From: Symsagittifera roscoffensis
Lineage: Eukaryota; Xenacoelomorpha; Acoela; Convolutidae
DNA: 64,000 nt
Assembly: GCF_963678635.1 (NCBI RefSeq)
Contig: NC_087064.1
Span: 62,613,548-62,677,547 of the forward strand
Reading direction: 5' to 3'
Within the stretch, counting starts at the first letter, position 1; each line of letters begins with the position of its first letter. Positions 12,101 through 22,739 of this stretch are shown here, in pieces. The position numbers and the translations under genes were made by a program. Under the pieces are notes generated by a model, which ran no database searches, was not told the DNA's origin, and worked only from the letters and a program-made list of their open reading frames with translations.

Positions 12101-15100
12101 GTTATTTGAATCAAAAAAGGCTATTGGTATTGCAATTTTGCAGACCCATTAAAATTCAATTAAAACGAACTTACATAGAGTTCGACTTCATATCGAACAG
12201 ATCGATCCAAATCTACAACAAACCGCATTCAATTTTAACAAATTAAATTGAGTTAAATTTTGTTTTAGTGGACATATGGAGCGCTGGCTGTATCTTCGCA
12301 GAGCTTCTTGCAATATACAATGGTCTCAGAAGCAGCAGACTCAGTGCAAAGCAGTTCCTTCAGCTACCAGAAGGAGCTGGTCCAATCCAGTATTTCCAGG
12401 AACTGCTCAAACTGGTCGGCCCTCCCCCAGAATCGTTCTTCGACTGCTGTCTCACAGACGTAAGATTTTATTTAACAGTGAATTACAATTGTTCCGACCT
12501 CTTAAGTGGGAGAGGAACTTTGTATTCGGGCCTGCTTTTTCTTTTTTTTGTGTAAGAAATCAGGCATCACAAAGAAACAACATAAGATAATATTTGGTTA
12601 CCAGATTTCAAAAATATCAGTCGTAACTTGATCGGTTTTTGCGCTTGCCATTAGCAAGCATTATCAAATCGGTACAGACTTTTTCACAGCTAACAAATTG
12701 TTTAACTGAATATCTGAATCATTTGGTGAGCTCTATCGTCAACTCTGTTATTTTGTCAAGTAACAAGCATTGTTGAGCGCGATTTCATATAACCAAATAA
12801 TTTTCTAAGTGTAGTATATAAGGTTGTAAGTTTAACCAAGTATGTCCACATTTCTGTTCAAGCGTCTGTCCAGGTTTCGGCGTAGATTCCGCTGCCTATT
12901 TTTCATTTAAGTGCTACTAAATTTAGCTGCTAATTGAGTTCATGGATTTTTTTCCTCAAAATGAATTTCATTCGAGACAAATCGAGAGCTGTGTATGAAA
13001 ATCTTAATAGACTTTTGGTCGACATTTTTGCTCACTAATTTTCCGATTTAGTGGCCTTTGCCTTTTTCTCTCGGCTATCTCGCCATGCGATGCTTGCGCC
13101 GAATCGCACGAGGTATAAAGTGCAGAAAACAATCAGTTAGAACAGTTCTGGTTTTCTGACCAATTTAGATCAAATATTTGCATATTTAGTCAATTTATGT
13201 GATGTTATGATCAATTAAAATGTGTTGTTATACACACATGCATACATAAATACAGACGCAAAACCACAAAAATATGAAATATTAGAAAATAAATATATGA
13301 ATGGTTTTAAAACATCGAGCATTAGAAACTATGTTCTCAAGTTTTCGCAGATGTTTCATCTTGCTTCATAATTAAATTCAAAATTAGTCAACAATCCAAT
13401 CTGGCGTTCAGGTAACACACCTGCCTGAGCAGACAAAGGCTTGTTTTAAACTAGAATTTTTTAGGTTCTTCGGACTATTGTCTGTCTGTTTCTTTTTGTC
13501 AGCTTAGTTCACGTAGGACGAATTCTTTTTGAATATTCAGCTTTTTATAAGTCCCTGATTGCCATTTGTCAAGTCATATTGGTAGAGGGACATTGAGTTA
13601 CTCAATTTTTTAGTGCAGATTTTTTTTTTTTGGAAAAGTAAATGTTTTTGATTGTTTTTTTTTCGATACTTTTTGCTCCGTCCATGAATGTGCACGGGTT
13701 TATTAGATATATGATGATTGGGCTCGTGTTTAGCCAGTGTGATCAATTCGGAACATAGACTGATTCTTGTAAAAACTCTCAACATTATCACTGAATCATT
13801 TTCTCAAATCTGCACTTAAGTCAAACAACACATTTGTAAAGCAGGTTTGCATTTCAAACACCCTTTCTATTCAATATTTGTTTTTAAAATTGGTTTTAAA
13901 TTTACCATTTGGACCAAGTTTTCTTAATACTCGGCTTAAAAGTTTTTTTTTCATATTATACCCAATCGGTTTAGTGGCCTCGTTGTTTATTGCATCGTTG
14001 TTGGATGAGCGGAACAAGATTTTATGCGTGTAATTTTTTTTGAGGCGGTAATTCATTGTTTTTTTGAAAGTTTGAAATCTTTTTAGAACATTTAGAACAT
14101 TTTTTTGGCTGCTCAAAAATTTTCGGCTTTCTTATGGCTTTGTTTTGATGCAAGTATAACTTCCATTTGTCTCATACAACATGTTTTTTTAGCGAACTTT
14201 ATTCAAGACGAGAAAAATTGGTAGAGCGGCCTCTCGTCCCTATTTCTGACTGCTAGTTTGTCATAGTATGGTTGTGTTGTATCGCGAATGGTGCGAAGCT
14301 CTGCTTCGCCTCTCTTTAAAAAATGATCCAGCTAGTTTTATTTTGCAAAAATTGGCAGAATCATGTAATTCTCGAGATATCGCGTTGCTCTGACAATGTA
14401 TTCTGCAGGGATAACTGATGTTGAAGATAGACACAATTGATCTGGTTATAGTTTTGAACTACCTTGAAGTAGCCAAATCTGTTAAATTTGTTGGGTAGTT
14501 TCTCTGTAGGCAATCCTTTGGCCTTTTTCTGTCCACTTCTAATTCATGTGCCTATAAGTTGCCGCTACTTAAATTATTATTTCAGAAATTAATGTTTTTG
14601 CTGACGTCGTGGTAATGATATTTGTTTTTAAAGAAATGATTGTTTAGGGCAAGGAGAGCTTCAAGATTTGCATAAACGATATGATCAGAGAACATCAACT
14701 AGAACCTGAGTTCGACTCCAGGTTCAGCTTTCTCGATAGCCCAGGTGAGCAAACGCGATTCGTGCCGACCTTCTAACGTCGTATAAGATATGTATGATTA
14801 TTTGTATACGCATTTCAGCTGGCAGATGATGAAAGGCTAGGTAAAAGGTTTTTTATTTGATACTGTATGATACATTTTTGATTAATTGATGTTTTTCAGC
14901 CAAAGAACTTCTGAAGAGCCTCGTTGCTTTCGACCCAAAGGAGCGAATCTCCGCAAACCAGGCCCTCAAACACAAGTATTTCCAGGAATTCCATCTACAA
15001 GAAGAAACGAGTGATGCGAGCAGTCTCTTGTCTTCTAACTCGGCTGTCAATGAACCTTCGACTAGCCATAGTGATGCTAACAACAATAACAACGAAGACT

Positions 15101-15198
15101 TGGTATGTCCAGTTGATGTAATGGACAAGCCAACGACTATGATGGAGATTAAGCATCTGGTTTTTGCGGAGCTGCACAATTTTCCAACGAGTAGATAA
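9104..15198 (+). CDS. divergent p38-like MAP kinase, eight exons
   Basis: Exons: 9104-9270, 10667-10864, 11151-11352, 11804-11851, 11935-12061, 12269-12459, 14648-14744, 14900-15198. All introns are GT-AG and the lengths sum to 1329 nt, giving 442 residues and a stop. Two in-frame TAA codons directly precede the ATG. The order is that of p38/ERK kinases: an N-terminal YKDL segment, VAIK lysine, αC glutamate (CREL), HRD catalytic loop, APE, DIWSAGCIFAEL, and a C-lobe ending in a low-complexity acidic, Asn-rich tail. Key positions are altered. The glycine loop reads ISNAQPNQVC instead of GxGxxG, the catalytic loop is HRDLNPSN (Lys to Asn), DFG is DFD, and no TxY is present in the activation segment (NKEGHSIFISNQNYRAPEI). 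It may be a pseudokinase or an atypical MAPK. Family assignment is secure; activity is doubtful. Confidence 0.85.
9309..9600. mobile_element. hAT-type MITE inside MAP kinase intron 1
   Basis: Ends are caggggcggatctagg on the left and, inverted, cagtggcggatttagg on the right. They are flanked by cccactat and cccactgt, an 8-bp duplication with one mismatch. Size, CAG-type ends and duplication length fit non-autonomous hAT elements. No ORF of its own is credible. Confidence 0.7.
10425..10546 (-). repeat. tRNA-like / tRNA-derived SINE head
   Basis: The minus strand carries an A-box-like cggccgagtgg (10531-10521) and, about 70 nt on, a B box gttcgattc (10452-10444) inside a well-formed T arm: a 5-bp stem around the loop ttcgatt. 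The anticodon arm is not well formed and the acceptor strands do not pair. This is therefore better read as a tRNA pseudogene or SINE head than a working tRNA. A 7-bp hairpin (ccacctt/aaggtgg) follows the T arm. Confidence 0.4.
12460..14647 (+). other. large intron 6 of the MAP kinase gene, repeat-filled
   Basis: This 2.2-kb intron carries diverged copies of the dispersed repeats. A ggaactttgtattcggg block lies at about 12518, a ttcattcgagacaaatcgag block at 12966, two ttagtggcctcg/ttt blocks near 13050 and 13972, and the hairpin gcgaagctctgcttcgc at 14293-14309. The donor gtaaga and acceptor tttag are clear. No nested gene is supported. Confidence 0.6.
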
Positions 15199-15282
15199 AA
15201 CTTCGGTGCAGCTTCTTGGAAGCACTCTTGCAAATAATGAGAAGTACTGATAATGTATCGCTGCCCCAGTAAAGATAAAAAC

Positions 15283-15288
15283 AATAAA
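15283..15288 (+). terminator. poly(A) signal AATAAA of the MAP kinase gene
   Basis: A canonical aataaa stands 85 nt downstream of the TAA stop at 15196-15198, a normal distance for a short 3' UTR. The cleavage site is not determined. Confidence 0.55.
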
Positions 15289-15298
15289 CACATCGTAG

Positions 15299-17091
15299 GT
15301 TAACTAGCTAAAAGGTCAAATCGCTGTAAAAAATAAGAAAGAATTATTCCGTTTCTTTTTTGAAGAAAAAATGTATATTTTTTTGCTAAAATTTGTTAAC
15401 CAAGTGTGGCTGGCTCAGATATTAATTGATCATCATGTTCATTCTGTTGACTGGTTGACATTTGATGCTGAGGGTATTTAAATCATACTGCTGACTCTAG
15501 ATTTTATACTTAGAAATGATGACGTCACTAAATGAGGTCAAAGTGCTTAACTTGGTGTTATTTACTTAGAAGTAGTTTACTTAGAAGCTGAACTACTTTG
15601 GCATTACCTATGTTTTTTCTTCAGTTGCATATTTGCTTTCCATAGCCAACAACTGAGCTTAAAACATTATTTGTAACTATGGAGCGATTTTTTTTTGTTT
15701 ATTTTAAAGCCTCGCAAAATCTCAAATCGCTCCTGTAGTTGTAAAAAAGCACAAATTTAGTTTGATCCTAGCTGAATGTTTTTCATATAAATAGATTAAA
15801 ATGTGGTATTATAAGGCATTAGATAGTTCGAAGTTGAGATTTTGAATGTGCTAACGTTCAACTGATGATATATGGTTGACATTCAAAGTTCATCTTGATG
15901 TTCATAACAACCCTTGATTATAAAGCATTAAAATTTAATTCAGTTTTAACTATAGAAGGTTCCTCGATACTTATTGCTGTCCTAGCCCTCTCTTATCAGT
16001 TTTGTGGCTTATGTGTAATTATCAGTAAATATACACGGTTAACAACTCTTAAAAACTAAAACCTAGACAGGATAAAAGTTTTTGGTTTGGGAATTTTTTT
16101 ATGTCATTCGGACTTAACGGGATGTGAGGAACCCTATTTTTGTTAGCTCTTTCGCTGATTTTCGTGCAGTTGATATACGCATTGTACTCAACCGAAGCCA
16201 TCAGTGGCTTCCATTTTCTCTTTCATTAAGTGTATCTATCTGCAATCCGAACAAATAATCTGATGTAAAGCTGATTCAAACCCTCAACTGGTGCTGTAAC
16301 AAAAAACTTGATTATTTTTTTTGTCCAAATTGTATTGTCCAAATTAGTACAATTGTGTTGTTTTAAGTTGCATCATCAATCAAAAGTTTAGTTTAATTTT
16401 TGTATAAAATCTAATGTGAGTAACTTGGATGACAGATAATGTCAATTTATGTTGATGATACCCATTTAAAAAGTATGTTGCTTCATGTGCTAAGCACAGT
16501 CTTATTTTCTTGCTATGTCTGATCTTTCCAAGGTGCTGCTGGTTCAAGCTGTGGATAAAATGAGTCTTGACAGATGCACTGAATCCAAAAAATGGCAAAA
16601 ACTTGACCAAAAAAAGCCTTGATCTATCGTTTATTATCAAAAACACTCACTTAGCTTGCTGATAAAAGAAGTTATAGTGTTTTCTATTGAGGTTATAGAA
16701 TCAATGCAGTGGATTCAGATCACATTTTGACATCAGGAGATTGAATTTTCTGATAAAAACTTTGTGATTGTTTGATATTTTCTGCTGTTTTGTAACTTAG
16801 TCATGATTTGGTAACCTGAAGGTTGCGTCTATTGTAACTATTACGTCTACTCGTATATTATATCTTACTATCAGGGCTTAGCTAGATTTGAATTTCAGTG
16901 TTTTCTTGGATCATATTTTGTCTCGGAAGCTTAATGAATAGCTGATTTTTAGCCATCGTTCTAATTTTACAATAAAAAGAACAGCACGCACAATTTTTTA
17001 TTTTGTATTTTGAAGCTACTTGGAACGTGCTTTTTAATTCTGTTCATAAACGTACAATAGATAGTAGATTCAAAATATATGAATAATAAAA
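15299..17091. other. intergenic stretch between the two host genes
   Basis: AT-rich sequence without recognisable coding frames, terminal repeats or RNA genes. The promoter of the downstream CAP-Gly gene should lie here, but no distinctive TATA or initiator context can be singled out. Confidence 0.5.
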
Positions 17092-17754
17092 ATGCACAAA
17101 GATAATATTCGCACAGGACAACGCGTGGTTGTTACTTTAAATTCTCCTCGGAAACTGCACGGAACCGTTAAGTTTATCGGCCGGATTAACTCTATCCCCG
17201 GAGATTTTTGGGTCGGAATCGAGCTTAACGAGCCTCATCCGGACGGCCACGATGGAAACTTAGAAGGAAGATTCTATTTCAATTGCAGAGCTTATCACGG
17301 CGTTTTTGCAGCTCCGAATCAGATCGAGTTAGAATCAACTTATTTCCGACGACTTCGAATCAAAAGCGCGTACAAATCTTCATACGTTCGCGAACCGAGT
17401 CCAGAACTGAAAGCAGAAGTTGATGACTTCAAAATCACTCCGGCCGATGGTATCCCGAATCAGGATAGACCTGATTACCATCTTCGACATCCAATTGGAA
17501 CCAGGCCAGCAATCATCGACGATTTTGATACCGTTTTCTCCTCAGACAAACCAGTTGCTGGCTTTGGGTTGGACACCAGAAGATTGCTAACATCAAAGGG
17601 GCCATCAATTCCAATGCCGCACATGAAAACAGCAGACGTGAACAAATTTGATTGGCGCCGAGTTGCAAGTGGGAAATCACGAGCACATGTCCCGAGGTAT
17701 TGGATTGATGACAAAGAAGCTGTCAAAAAAGCTCTTAAGATGCCTCTATGGTGA
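17092..17754 (+). CDS. small CAP-Gly domain protein, single exon
   Basis: A 220-residue uninterrupted frame. Residues about 7-82 form a CAP-Gly domain: a basic β-rich start (TGQRVVVTL), then GTVKFIGRI, the FWVGIELNEP strand, the Gly-rich loop GHDGNLEGRFYFNC, and HGVFAAPNQIEL. CAP-Gly domains bind C-terminal EEY/F tails of tubulin or EB proteins. The usual GKNDG loop is replaced by DGHDG, a form I associate with CYLD-type CAP-Gly domains, but no protease domain follows. The C-terminal 135 residues are basic/acidic mixed and match nothing I know. The ATG lies in an A-rich context (aaaaatgc), and a variant attaaa signal lies at 17769-17774. The lack of introns may mean a retrogene. The domain call is strong; the wider role is unknown. 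Confidence 0.8.
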   Translation: MHKDNIRTGQRVVVTLNSPRKLHGTVKFIGRINSIPGDFWVGIELNEPHPDGHDGNLEGRFYFNCRAYHGVFAAPNQIELESTYFRRLRIKSAYKSSYVREPSPELKAEVDDFKITPADGIPNQDRPDYHLRHPIGTRPAIIDDFDTVFSSDKPVAGFGLDTRRLLTSKGPSIPMPHMKTADVNKFDWRRVASGKSRAHVPRYWIDDKEAVKKALKMPLW

Positions 17755-17937
17755 ACCAAAATTGACAAATTAAATTTTTTAGCATTATTATTTCAAAGTA
17801 AGACCTATGTAACCAAAATATGGTTATTTTTGTAGAAGAAACGAAACTCTCGAAAACAAAAGTTTTTGGTACCTGGGTTGACCAAAAATGCTGATTATAC
17901 AATTTTCAGGTATGAAAGATCTAACATAAGAGTTTTT

Positions 17938-18440
17938 GTTCCGACCATTGAGTATGGGTAGGAACAGGGACTTTGCATTGGGTGTTTTAGTTTTTCTTTC
18001 TTTTTGTTTTCTTCGCAAAATCAGGTAACACAAACAATCGCCGAAATAGTTCGAGTGATCTATCATATTGAAGCCCTTTTAGCCGTTTTTCGAACGAAAC
18101 TTGATCTATTTTCACATAACCGGTTTGATTTTTTTTTGAATTTTAGCTTAATTTCGAGCGAGTTAAGCAACCGAGAAAGTAACGCCCTTCACTTTATATC
18201 GACTTAGTGGCCTCATATTGAGGCGTTTGATGAAAAAAAAATTTTATCTGATCTTGAGTTATTTAAGGGAGAGGGGAACTTGAAATGTTTTTTTTTAGTT
18301 TCATTGTTTTTGAAAAAAAAAATTTGGGACTTTTTTTGTTCTTCTTTCGGCTTAATAGATTTCAGTATTTTTAATATTGCTTTAGTGGCCTCGTATTGCA
18401 CCGTTTGATGAGCAAAAAAATTCATGTGTGCGTGTGTTTT
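17938..18440 (+). repeat. dispersed AT-rich repeat, copy 2
   Basis: Matches 205-500 in block order: ggaacagggactttgcattg, a T-rich run, cgcaaaatcaggtaacaca, then gagcgagttaagcaaccgag. It continues into two similar ttagtggcctc blocks (18205 and 18384), each followed by gtttgatga. The internal doubling suggests local duplication. Non-coding. Confidence 0.5.
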
Positions 18441-20660
18441 TAGGGAGAGGCGAATTTGAAAATTTTTTTTAGTTTTAAATGTTTTTTGAAACTTTTATTT
18501 CAGCTTGGGTGTTTTTTGCTTGGAATTTTCGGCTTTGTTACTGCTTAGTGAGGTTTCTTCCGATGGTAATGTAGCATTCTGTTGTCTCTAATTTTTTTTC
18601 AAAACTATCTTGCTTGTATAATTTTAGTTTTTCGATGCTTTTAATTTTTTTCTGATGGTTTTTCGGCTCATTGTGGCCGATTTAATTCTCGCTTTTGCTT
18701 CCGAAATGTGTGTACCATCTTGCCTTTAGTACTAGGTACTTGTGGTTGCTATATAGGCAGTACAAACTTTTTTTCATCAGTTTTGTTTCGCGGAATTAAT
18801 TCGGCTGAGTTTCAGCTTATTGGCTGCCGGCTGTAATTTTGTCGGCTGATTTATTAAATATCTTGCTTCCTACAATTTTCCGATATCATTTTTGAAATCG
18901 ATTAGCCACGGGAGCCAAGTTTTTGCATGCGCAAATTCAACACCAATGAAAGCTTTTAACAAAACTTTGTTTTTCTTGATCATTTCTTTTAAATGTAACA
19001 TAGTTGGAAGCCATTTTTGTTAGTTGTTGAGCGTCATGCTGTTTTGATCCGGTATTTCTTTGTATCGCAAGAGTCAGTTTTGCCTTTTTTAAAATTCAAA
19101 ATACTTGCTCAAAGTGTTGGCTTAGAATTGCCTTTTGATAAAGACAGTTATTATGAAATTAAATGGAGTTGGGTGTTCTGATTTCATTTTTGAAGACGCT
19201 TTGGAATTTTTTTGAATTTTGCAAAAATTGTTGTTTTCTCAAATATATATAGCCAATTTTCAATGAATGGTATCATGGAAAGACCGCCTACTTTTCTGTG
19301 CCTCTGCATACTCTCTCTATCTCTTTTTTCCTAAAGCCTTTGAAAATCTTGGGTTGCGTTGGGATATTTGACTCGTTTTTGATTTCGTTGTTTTCCCAAA
19401 AACTCTCCTCTCAAATCTGAGATTGCGGTTTCTTTGAACGGAACTGTATTGAAAAACTCCATAGACGGCTGAGCTAAAGTTTTATTTATAAAATTATGGC
19501 CCTCGGAAAAGTCAATTGTTTGATTAGTTGACCGTTTTTTTTAAACCTATTGAGTTTTATCGAAAACTACCCTCTCATATATGAGATTTTGGGTTCAATC
19601 AAAAGAATGAGTTGTGAGAAGCTCGGAACGTTTGATTTTCCTCGAAAACTGCTCTCCAATATTTGAGATTTGAGTTCAGTCGAAATTACAGGCTGCTTGA
19701 ACCTCTTCTGCGCAAATGGCTACGCCCAAACTTAAATACGCAAAAAGCTATGTTACTCACAAATGTCAAATTTTTTTTTATTTACTGATTGTTTTTTAAA
19801 TTTCTCTCGATAAGTATCCTGCCCAATCTGATATCATTCTTAATGGAAACAACAGATAGTTGAAAGCCTGCCTGCTTAAACGGGCACTCCCATGTTTTTT
19901 GAAAAATGTTATGGCCTTCAAACAAGTTTTGAAAGTTTGACGTTTTTGGGAAATTTTCTACCCGAAAACTAACGTGCCAAATCTCAGGTTAAGTCTTCAA
20001 TCGAGAAACACAATTTAAGCATTTTTTCTTTTTCAGCGGCCGCGACCTGCTTTTTGCCGAAAAAACTTACGGATTTCGGAAAATCAAGTTTTCGTCAAGT
20101 TATGGGTTTCTATCAAAGTTGAGAGGAAATTCTCAATCAAAAAAAATTGGTTGCAAAAATTTTTCCTGCAGAAGTGGCGATCTCCTATTTTTTAAATGAA
20201 AAATGTTATGAACTTAGGAATTAATTTTTCTCAATTTCACTACCTCAAAATTTTTAACTCACTTATTTTTGTAGAGAAACAACCAAGGAGAAGCAACAAA
20301 AGTACGCATTTCGTCTCGCGTCAGTGTAACAAATTCAAAAAATGTCAAATACGTACATCTAAATTTAGCTGGGCTTCTAGTTGTCTTTTATCGAGACACA
20401 CAAATTTTGGTTCACGTATTTTTTTTCAATTTTTTGTTTCTTTTTGGATTTGTTTTTTAGTTGTTGTCTCGCAAGTGGTGCAAAGTTCCGCTTCGGGTCT
20501 GGGTTCAAGATAAGTTTTTCAATTTTATACTTTGGCATACTCTATATAAAACAAAAAATAATACAGTTTGAGTCTAGGAACGTAAATGATATGACGATAT
20601 ATGTGAGTAAAATAATCCAAAACGGAGTTTTTTCTTAAAGGAAAATGCGTGAAGGTATGT
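18441..20660. other. AT-rich non-coding stretch with repeat remnants
   Basis: Long T-rich sequence with no conserved frame. At 20468-20500 a remnant of the hairpin repeat is visible (tcgcaagtggtgcaaag followed by ttccgcttcg). Repeated phrases such as ctctcaaatctgagatt and ctctccaatatttgagatt around 19400-19670 suggest an old tandemly diverged sequence. Nothing else is recognised. Confidence 0.45.
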
Positions 20661-20664
20661 TTGA

Positions 20665-21400
20665 AACTGCTCGCATATCAGGGCCAAAATGCCATTCAAC
20701 GTCAATGAAAAAACCTTATTGAAAATTGACTAAGACTTTGAACATTTTTTAATGATTGTTTCATAATTTTTTGTCAATATAATCCCCACATGCGCTATGT
20801 AAAGTGAAAAAAAAAAAACGTATTTAGCGCCCGGTAACTCAACTTTAAAGCTTAAATGCCTGACTAGATTCAGTTTGGTATGATGAAGAGCTAAGTAGCT
20901 TACTCATAATTCAAAAGAATTGGTTGAAAATTGGGTTGGTCGAAAGTCGAAATTTGTCTGGAGAAAAATTGGTATCCTGCAACCTAACACCATTCATTTA
21001 ACAACAAACATTTTAATATTTATCAATTCACTCCTTTGCATTTCAAATCCTAATCAATTTAACTTCATTTTCTACCTTAACACCAAAACTTAATACCGAG
21101 AGTTTGAACCCATTAATCAAAACGTAGTTGCAACTTTTTTAACTTAATAACTAAAAACTGAAACTAACAGTTGCGTCAACGTATTGCGAGCTTTCCGATA
21201 GAAGAAACCTGGACTGTATATGAAATTTCGTGCCGAATACTGCCGCCAAGCGAGCCCGCCTGTAGCAGTAAACCAAAAGTTTTAAATTGTAAGGCGTAAA
21301 ATTGTACGATGTTATTTGGAGCTGAAAATGTGAGAGCAAAGAATATTCCAAGCACGAATATTTCGTCACTTTCTTCGAAATTCGGAACACAGATTGTAAA
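20665..21400. repeat. interspersed repeat, copy 1 of a pair
   Basis: Shares blocks in order with 21690-22220: ctcgcatatcagggc, aatccccacatgcgctatgtaa, gtcgaaatttgtctggaga, and at the end gcacgaatatttcgtcactt. The copies are roughly collinear but diverged and have different insert lengths. No coding frame is conserved. Confidence 0.5.
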
Positions 21401-21689
21401 GCGGTTTTGAAAAACTTTTTCAGAAATGTCTATAACCAGTTAAAATTCTTAAATGTCATTTTGAAACTTAAGATGATTCAAGACACATTGTTCAGGGCAG
21501 ATAAAAATTCAATATTCAAGACAAGTTTAAGCACTGTTTGTTCAAATGGATTGCATAACAAAAATTACCAGCAGTATTTTTCATCCTTCTTGGTTAAGGT
21601 TATTTCCTTGGCGCTAATTTGCTTATGACATGTGTTTGGCTGGCCAATTATTTAGGGCTGGTAAGGGTGCCTAACTAAATGTTAAAAAA

Positions 21690-22220
21690 AACAAGACTGC
21701 TCGTATCAGGGCGAAGCCCTGAATGTTCCGACTGCCTTTTAAGGTTTATGGAGCAGTAATAGCATAAAAAAATTAAATGTAATAAAAAAATGAAAAAAAA
21801 AATTCTCAAATTTGAATTTTTTTTTTGAAATCATCCCCCCACACGCCATATAAAGTAGAAAAGAATAGATTTTGCTCATTGTAACAAATCAATTATGGCA
21901 AATAAGCTTTCTTTCAACCAATTTGGAACGGTTTCTAAGACGGATTAAATCTCCGCTTACGCGTTAATGGTGCGAAGTATATCGCGCGTTAATTGTCCCA
22001 AATTGGCCAAAATGGCAATCTTTAAACCCCCATAACTTTACAAAAAATGATCACAGGTGAAATATCAAATTTAAGCTCAGGACAACAATACCTTTTGAAT
22101 GATATAAAAAAATTCCGTCACAAATGGCTAGTTAAAAAGTCGAAATTTGTCTGAAGAAAAAAAAAGCCCACCCCGAGCACAAATATTCCGTTACTTTCGT
22201 ATCGAAAGTCGGAACAACAA
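21690..22220. repeat. interspersed repeat, copy 2 of a pair
   Basis: Collinear with 20665-21400. It has gctcgtatcagggcgaagcc (which forms a small hairpin, agggcgaagccct), then catccccccacacgccatat, gtcgaaatttgtctgaaga, and gcacaaatattccgttactt. From 22221 to 22700 the sequence is AT-rich with no recognisable feature. Confidence 0.5.
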
Positions 22221-22739
22221 GCCTCTAAATAACTAAACTAAACAAACCTAAGATAAAAGAAAACGAATTGAAACTGTATCAAAGTTTCTTAACAAAATAC
22301 GAACAATGAATGATTGCATATTCACTCCGATGGAGTTTACATATTCAAAGTCAGAGAGAAACAGGCAATCATTTAATAAGATTAAATGAGCAAATCACAA
22401 CAATTCCCTCGAAAATATTGATTAATTAAGTAATTATAAAGTAACTACACTTGTCCTTTCATCGGGTGACAGAGAAAAGAAGAAAAGAAAAATTTGGAAA
22501 TCGAAACAATTAAAATAGTGTTAGAAGCATCAAATTTAGATCAATATAGATTGTTTAAATATAGAGCAAGGTAAATATGACATTCGGTTCCGAGTGATCC
22601 GAAGGAGTTAAATTTAAAAAAAATAGGAAAGTTATGTTGACTGGGTTAATAAATGTATAAAGTTGATGATGAAAAACGTAGCACTAGAAAAGTGTAAAGT
22701 TTCTGACATTTTTTAAAAGAAGTTTTAGATTGAGTTTCT

